Below, piece by piece: positions 43,201 through 47,819 of a DNA stretch of 47,819 bases. Source of the stretch: Nesterenkonia sedimenti. GTDB lineage: Bacteria > Actinomycetota > Actinomycetes > Actinomycetales > Micrococcaceae. The DNA lies in assembly GCF_012641515.1 (NCBI RefSeq), contig NZ_JABAHY010000019.1, positions 1-47,819 on the forward strand, given 5' to 3'. Each line of letters starts with the position of its first letter. Within the stretch, counting starts at the first letter, position 1. The translations under genes and the position numbers were made by a program. Under the pieces are notes generated by a model. The model had not been told where the DNA came from and did not search any database. It saw only the letters and a list, made by a program, of their open reading frames with translations.

Positions 43201-45402
43201 CCCCCCGGCCCGGTGCCTCTGCCCCACGATTCGGACGACATCGGCGAGCTCCAGGTTTGACCCTGCGTCAGCGATCCCAGCCTTTAGACATTCGTACGCC
43301 ATCGGTGTCTCCAGAACCGCTTCGACCGGAACATCTGCCCATCGAGCTCCGTGCTTGCCGGCGAATGCCCGGAACCCCGCAATGAAATCGAGGAACCTCT
43401 GTTCCGGCCGGACCCTGGGATCCTTTAGCAGACCGTTGCACGCGAGCGTCGCAGCCGATAACGCCCACCTCGGGGCGCCAGCGGCCTCAAGGACCTGGAT
43501 TAGATCCTGAGCGCGAACAAGCAAGATGGTGGTCGCATAGCGACGCACCTCATCATGGGCAAACTCGAGCTGTTCCTGGTACGGGTTCGCAGGCGCGAGT
43601 AAGTGGTCTCGCCTTAGCTGATCGACGGCCTCAGCATCGGTGCCAGCAACGGGACGCAACTCTGGCGGAAGCTGCATTACCGTTGCCGCCGCCGCCAAAA
43701 GGGTCTGCTCACGGGCCTGCGCCGACCCGGCGCTAGGACGATTCTCGCCGCGGCCGACGTTGGCCCACACTAAATTCATGCATTCCCACTCGCTAAGTGT
43801 GCCATTGAGCCTGACTCCGGTCCGGGCAAGGAGATCGAGCACGACGGGGCGACGCAAGAGAGAGTTCTTTGGCAAATCGCGCAGAACCGGACGTATGAGC
43901 GCGAAGTTTTCGGCAACGATCTCGATATCGTCATCACCGAGCAGTTCGACCTCGAACGGGACCACGGACCGACCGAATCCCGTCCTTAGCTGCTCCGACA
44001 CGAACTCGGATGCAACATCGGAGCTGATCGCAACGACCCCCACGCCGGCAGACTTAGCAGACACTATAAGGTCGCTCAGTAGCGGGGCCGAACGTTCCAG
44101 AGCCGCGTCAGCTGCGTCTATGACCAGGACCCTAAGATGAGCAGAAAGTTCAGTCAGCAACTCCTGAACCGACAGGCCCAGAGCAGTATGCAACTCAAAG
44201 GTCGAGTGGGGAAGGTTCTTGAAATTCAAGATCACCGCCTCGAACCCGCCCCGGTGTTCAGCCTCTAGTTCCGCGACAGTCGAAATCGTCATCGCGCTCT
44301 TGCCCGTACCGGACTGGCCGTGAACCAATAGCGGCGAACCCCCATCGGCACCGGCTGCTAGCAGGGCTTCCCTAAGACGTTCACGCCGATCGGTGAAAGA
44401 CAGTTCAAGAGAACTGCCGGCAGCGTTATCCCCGATGCTTGCGCGTAACCCGTCTAGCGCCAGCTGCCGGTTACCCTCCATCACCTTCCACGCGGCACTG
44501 CTGCGAGTCCGAGCGACGTTCAACAGTCGATGGACGTCACGGCGCAGAACATCGCGATCAACCACGGCACCGACCCGGTCGTAGCGCGCCGCCTCGATCC
44601 CAAGCCTGTCCCGAAGTGCCACTCCGTTGGCCCCTGAGTTCGTCACTGGATCCAGATCAGTCGCAACCGCAGTACGATCACGTTCATCTGGTGTTTGCAC
44701 CGCGAACGTGAGCATGCGAAAACGGCGCAACAGACGCCACGTGAGGTGAGCTACCTCCGCGTCGCTGACGTCACTACCACGCGCCTTCCTGACCATGGCC
44801 TGAAACTGGGAGAACCGACTGCGCACTGGCGTGGCCCAACGGCCATCCACATTAGTGGACGCCTCGAACGCAGGCGCGTCTGCGTGTGCCCGAGCGATGT
44901 CAGACAGCATAGCGAGCTCGTCCCACTGTTTTGCGTGCCCTGCCGCTGCTACAGCTACCAGGTGCGTGTCGCTGTTGAACTTCTCCACCTCTGCCAGCAG
45001 CGAGCCGACCAACTTAACGGTCCCGTCGTCACTCTGCACAAAGTTAGGAGTCGCACGACACGCGACAGCCAGGGTCACCTCCGACGCGTCATCTCCACCG
45101 GTGACAAGCAAGTCATCAACGGGGTGTTCTGGGCCGGTTTGGAACGCGATCCGGCGGACAGGTAGCTCAGATAGCTCAGGACGGCGGGACCCAGTCAGGA
45201 TACTCGCTAAGTACACCGTTGCGACCGAATGCGCGAAGGAGACGCCCCCACCGCCAGTCGAGTATGGGCTGGAACCGGAAAGCACCTCGGTCTTCTGCCT
45301 CTTACCGTCCGACGGAACGTTGCTACTTGAGCGGGACGTCTCACCGGAGGATGCGCCCGCATCTTGACCGTCGTGGGGTCTCCCCGCAGTCTTTGGCTCC
45401 AT
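40276..45402 (-). CDS. Very large P-loop (STAND/AAA-like) NTPase of unknown function
   Basis: The 1708-aa product starts at ATG 45402, with GGAGGAG 3 nt upstream; an in-frame ATG at 45642 would add 80 residues without features. Residues 1-50 are a Ser/Gly-rich linker. Residues 52-180 may be a restriction-like fold: PVDDLLV (95-100) and LAVACRATP (111-119) lie where D and (D/E)xK would stand, but the Lys is missing. Residues 200-340 are helical. Walker A is GQSGTGKS (362-369) and Walker B VLVIDAAD (425-432), followed by VVAISSD. About 1200 helical residues follow, with LYVGDSHVWSWYRG and THTLVAARALLKV. I recall similar uncharacterised proteins in other actinobacteria. Codons look less GC-rich than in neighbours, which suggests transfer. 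Confidence 0.8.
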   Translation of the reverse strand: MEPKTAGRPHDGQDAGASSGETSRSSSNVPSDGKRQKTEVLSGSSPYSTGGGGVSFAHSVATVYLASILTGSRRPELSELPVRRIAFQTGPEHPVDDLLVTGGDDASEVTLAVACRATPNFVQSDDGTVKLVGSLLAEVEKFNSDTHLVAVAAAGHAKQWDELAMLSDIARAHADAPAFEASTNVDGRWATPVRSRFSQFQAMVRKARGSDVSDAEVAHLTWRLLRRFRMLTFAVQTPDERDRTAVATDLDPVTNSGANGVALRDRLGIEAARYDRVGAVVDRDVLRRDVHRLLNVARTRSSAAWKVMEGNRQLALDGLRASIGDNAAGSSLELSFTDRRERLREALLAAGADGGSPLLVHGQSGTGKSAMTISTVAELEAEHRGGFEAVILNFKNLPHSTFELHTALGLSVQELLTELSAHLRVLVIDAADAALERSAPLLSDLIVSAKSAGVGVVAISSDVASEFVSEQLRTGFGRSVVPFEVELLGDDDIEIVAENFALIRPVLRDLPKNSLLRRPVVLDLLARTGVRLNGTLSEWECMNLVWANVGRGENRPSAGSAQAREQTLLAAAATVMQLPPELRPVAGTDAEAVDQLRRDHLLAPANPYQEQLEFAHDEVRRYATTILLVRAQDLIQVLEAAGAPRWALSAATLACNGLLKDPRVRPEQRFLDFIAGFRAFAGKHGARWADVPVEAVLETPMAYECLKAGIADAGSNLELADVVRIVGQRHRAGGLIDTDVAGAVVRFLLDHEEPWNISEDSFELLADWLQALVFADAAEGNELRVALRARVLKYWKACPPLKPRPEDDIPGAVRFGGFSTPRRSRRRRKLDYQLTRANFVETLALLGKDLNDEAEACLRDLAEDAPSFLAPAVDSPLSARAIAQRDPNLLATLMESYYIEDELHSFHDEGVRRHDGRWTSVGGPFSMFYFGGFWSLCHYADPTTLVRVMNNILNSGANARVRTISRLTSPDQFALQVDKNGQVAGTDEGNEDEERGCVLNIDGTRRLYVGDSHVWSWYRGTSVGPYAATSALQAMERVIEMWLEHGIPARRVVDLVLEGCENLAMPGMLYGVLVRHIDVVGDALDSFLAEPDVWTLEFARATQERNGLAASTEGLKNLNRRQWTPRDVAFFMITHCGAERIEALKTVGEQLIETGDLLRFDPGLTRGWAASLDADQYKRTSVPEGVLVEVEPPPELLAVQQANAAYQRTVNNIVGLQNRYWGSGTRDVDGVPLASEEIAADLETCHALLQSEEEFEAIGLTDAVAHVIRAAVERAAAGDLDALGDYAALAIQFVLELASSFSDVENQGDDGQYFDLGADRAVAHALPAFLTPELAAALNSAAGSVRDVVDAGFAIAGNAPQETRLFLARGCDVIWSSPCNGDPCMHQTALDWLLETARNAEIGPWNESGHGRQLAPIEGDIVTRLEDLPGGRVYIKVLDPAIRGLGAAQATQHCRTAAAASFLATLLDVQGRALVAHAQQGVGADDRGTHTLVAARALLKVYAKGCDSSPVLAQLDILSVEASSMLNFLHGLAAAGAENEDLANAARRIWPTVLRHGITYHHDDVSPYAHHHWGDWAAAALLPDPLPWASGLQNEVTRKAIDWVCAEDLLDLVESWLPLGRGKARCVEALVRLLKRLPINVQVTRGIAWVANLCIQSGRVTVRQPWLLNDWLKETRNAAEELGRLGDWQMLVDSLVVAGNRSLAPYSR

Positions 45403-45803
45403 TGGCTCCTCCAAGAAAACCTCGCTTGGCCTAGCGGCCATCATCAGCACCGGGACGATAGCGATTACCCAATACTCTCGCACGATCGCGCCGTATATGT
45501 ATCGCGGAAGGTAGCCGCTTTCGATTGGCGCCATATTTACACTGCGTCTCGGTGGCGTCGCTCTCACCCTGCCTATTAAGGGTTTGAGATCATCGGCCAG
45601 AACGTGGTGGCCAGGGTCGCCTCGCGCGGCGTATGGAGGCAATGTAGTTGCTCGGACTCTGGGGGTGAGTCGCTCCTCTGTCGCCCGGGCGCTGAACCGC
45701 CCTGAGCCAATCGTCCACCCAACTGGTTAGACGCCGGCTTTTCTGCGGTTGTCGTCTTTGCACAGCATTAGTCCCCTTTCGGGGGGTGCCTCTATGGTTT
45801 TCG
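45403..45803. other. 401-bp gap between the large NTPase gene and the IS110 transposase
   Basis: It holds the Shine-Dalgarno and presumably the promoter of the NTPase gene. On the plus strand an open frame ending at TAG 45728-45730 reads VARTLGVSRSSVARALNRP, which resembles a helix-turn-helix end of a recombinase or regulator; its upstream part is not recognisable, so it may be a remnant. A short inverted repeat CCCC-TTTC-GGGG lies near 45775, possibly at the IS end. Confidence 0.4.
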
Positions 45804-47039
45804 TCAAGCTGCGAGGGCGTGGCCTGAGCTTCCGCGGGCGTTGTCTGGTTCCTGGTAGAAGGTGCCGTCTCTGAGCAGGGCGTAGAGAGTGTCTAGGCGT
45901 CGGCGGGCAAGGGCGATGACGGCCTGTTTGTGGGTCTTCCCGGCAGCGCGTTTCTTGTCGTAGTAAGCCCGTGAAGGTCCGTGGTGCAATGAGGCGAAGG
46001 CGCTGTTGAACAGGGTGGATTTCAGTCTCTTGTTCCCGCCGCGGTTGGCGAACTCCCCGCGGATACTGGTCCCGGAACGTCGGGTGGTGGGGGCGATCCC
46101 GGCGTAGGAAGCGAGGTGACCGGCAGTCTTGAAGTTCTTGCCGACGACCTCGGTGAGGATTCTGGCTGCGGTCCTGACTCCGACTCCGGGCATCGAGGTC
46201 AGGACCTGGTGAAGAGGGTGGGCCTCCACCAGGGCATCAACCTGCTCCAGTACGTTGGCCCGCTGGGAGTAGAGGTCCTTCAACTGCCCGGCGAGGATCG
46301 GCACGATCGTGGCGGCAGCCCCGGTGCCGGCAACCACCACGGTCTGGGCATCCAGGGCGTCGAAGATGGCCTCGGTGATCCTTTCAGCCAGGCGGGGGTT
46401 GTGTTTCTTGATCCGGTTGCGCACATGTCCCCGGCCAGCGGTCTTCAGTTTCTGCGGGGTCGGCCAGGTGACTAGGGCATCGAGGACCCCGTAGTGGTGC
46501 AGGTGTGATCCGAGGGCGCGTTCCAGGCCGGGGTGGATCTGGGTCAGCAGCCCACGTAGCCGGTTCCTGGCTGCGGTGGTCTGGCCCAGCAGATCGTCGT
46601 CGAACCCGCTCAGGACGGCCAGTTCGGCGATCTGTTCATCAGAGGCTGCGATCTGCCGCAGCGCAGAAGGCATTGTGCGGGAGGTTTCAGCGATGATGAA
46701 CGCGTCCCGGGCATCGGTCTTGGCTGAGCCGGCGTGTAAGTCGGCCATCCGGCGCATCGTCAGCCCTGGCAGGTAGGCCACCTCGACATTGTCGGCCTGC
46801 TGGGCTACAGCGACTGGTAGTGCGCCGATGGTGGCGGGCTGATCGACTACCAGCAGTGCTGGGCCGTGGGCTGTGGTCAGCTCCGCAAGCAGGGCACAGA
46901 GTCTGGTCTCATCGTTGGGCAGAGCCTTGTCGTAGACCTTTTCCCCGGAGCGGCTCAGGGCGGTGGCGTGGTGCTCTGTCTTGCCGACGTCCAGGCCGAT
47001 GAACAAAGCGAAACTGAGCAGGTCGAATCCGGTCATCAA
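45804..47039 (-). mobile_element. IS110-family transposase, complete CDS
   Basis: The 411-aa transposase has the N-terminal RuvC-like DEDD domain (FIGLDVGKTEHHA, VVDQPATIG, KTDARDAFIIAE) and the C-terminal Tnp_20 domain with SMPGVGVRTAARILTEV, ASYAGIAPTTRRSG and GGNKRLKSTLFNSAF, including the conserved Ser region. IS110 elements lack typical terminal inverted repeats and use a structured bridge RNA from a non-coding end. The gene seems intact. The exact ends of the element cannot be fixed from one copy. Confidence 0.93.
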
Positions 47040-47471
47040 TCACTCCCATCCGGGGCAGGTGTGTCACCAGCGGCAACAGGGCGCTGCCGCGGCCAGTCAC
47101 CGGCCCGGTGAACCCCATAGGTGGGGTGTGACGGTGGGCGGGTCATGCTCGGCATCCACGTTAGAAAACTGTGAGTCTTGATGGTGGCTGGTCTGGGACC
47201 GGCTGGCAGGGTAGGTACTGGCCGTTCCACTCCGTGGCTATGACTCATTAGAAAACTGACTTTTGGATGTCTTTGGCTTGACTTGTCTGGTCGTGAGGTG
47301 GTCGGCCGGTACCTGCCCGGCCCACCTCGGTAGCTTGATTAGAAGATTGTCCACCCGCTGGGTGTGACCCGTCACAGTGCTGTTCCGACGTGACCCTTAC
47401 CCGGACTGGTACCGGCCGGTGACGGCCGTGAGAACCATGTCCATCACGTTGGAAAGGTGCAGTTGACCGTC
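47040..47471. ncRNA. Non-coding region between divergent IS110 transposases; candidate bridge RNA(s)
   Basis: The 432 bp contain no convincing gene. In IS110-group elements a bridge RNA is encoded upstream of the transposase, and here both transposases start outward from this stretch. Inverted segments are visible, for example GTGAGGTGG with CCACCTC around 47293-47328. Three copies of a TTAGAAAACTG-like word may mark ends or loops. The RNA itself is inferred from family knowledge. Confidence 0.4.
47161..47258. repeat. TTAGAAAACTG short direct repeats
   Basis: TTAGAAAACTG occurs at 47161-47171 and 47248-47258, with a related TTAGAAGATTG at 47339-47349. The spacing is 87 and 91 bp. They may represent junctions of the two IS110 elements or conserved loop sequences. 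Confidence 0.6.
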
Positions 47472-47819
47472 ATGTCTATCGTCGCTGATTCTTATCCATT
47501 TGTCGTGGGGGTCGACACCCACGCCCGCAACCACGTCTATGCAATCCTCGCACCCGCCACCGGTGCCCTGGTTGAGACCCGATCATTTCCGACCTCCGCT
47601 GCCGGGATCACCCGGGCTATGGCCTGGGTGGCCCGCCGCACTGACGCCGACGCCGACACCCTGTGGGTGATCGAGGGTGCAGCCTCCTACGGGGCCATCC
47701 TGGCCGGGACTGTGGCCATCTACGGCTACCCGGTCGCTGAGGCTCCGCGGATGGATGCCAACACCCGCCGCGGGGTGGGCAAGTCCGATGCTATGGATGC
47801 CCACCAGATCGCCGCCGCC
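47472..47819 (+). mobile_element. Second IS110-family transposase, cut by the window end
   Basis: The frame opens at ATG 47472 (MSIVADSYPFVVGVDTHARN) and runs without a stop to the window edge, giving 116 codons. VVGVDTHARNH, LWVIEGAASYGA and GKSDAMDAHQIA match the DEDD domain of IS110-type transposases. The sequence is only distantly like the first transposase, so these are two different elements side by side in divergent orientation. The C-terminal Ser domain is outside the window. Confidence 0.9.

Noticed and set aside
1-47819. CRISPR array, prophage or rRNA genes
   Set aside because: No regularly spaced short repeats with unique spacers, no phage structural genes and no rRNA sequence were seen.

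Overview
This window is GC-rich, densely coded chromosomal DNA of an actinobacterium, probably Micrococcales-like. The basis is the actinobacterial SCP-like protein, the MarP-type protease, the GlxR-type Crp with its long conserved C-terminal helix-turn-helix stretch, the Ssd/TadABC pilus locus and a GT51 penicillin-binding protein. Species cannot be named from the sequence alone.

Layout. 1-2.0 kb: an interrupted DUF222/HNH gene and a gene-poor stretch with an imperfect repeat. 2.0-5.7 kb: a fused purD-purC gene, an asparaginase and an SCP-like protein. 5.7-16.3 kb: a formate/selenocysteine locus. It holds fdhA, read through an in-frame UGA with a hairpin 11 nt downstream that closely matches the E. 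coli fdhF SECIS layout, then fdhB, an NrfD-type membrane subunit, selD, a UCA-anticodon tRNA-Sec, selA, selB and a FocA-type formate channel. One contiguous block thus carries a selenoenzyme, the machinery to make it and a transporter for its substrate. 16.4-24.4 kb (minus strand): a BacNav-like channel with an altered filter, a heterodimeric ABC exporter with one degenerate ATP site, a metallophosphoesterase and a bifunctional PBP. 24.5-27.8 kb: two paralogous ATP-grasp ligases on either side of a DUF4177 protein and a RidA protein; next to the PBP they suggest cell-wall cross-bridge chemistry. 27.8-35.2 kb: crp/glxR, marP, aroQ, a phosphotransferase cassette, acs, nth and a Nudix hydrolase. 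The phosphotransferase lies between two 208-bp near-identical repeats that duplicate the 3' end of acs. A GlxR-like operator sits upstream of acs.

35.3-40.2 kb: a Tad-type locus (ssd, tadA, tadB, tadC) facing a convergent block (DUF1801, TadE-like, TadE, DUF4244). The DUF4244 pilin-like gene has lost its 5' end, and the sequence beyond it is a foreign island.

40.2-47.8 kb: the island. It has one 1708-codon P-loop NTPase of no family I can name, visibly less GC-rich than its neighbours, followed by two divergent IS110-family transposases with a 432-bp non-coding stretch between them that may encode bridge RNAs. The NTPase is the best candidate here for an undescribed, possibly defence-related, system. 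The recoded formate dehydrogenase with its private selenocysteine kit is the best supported coherent system.
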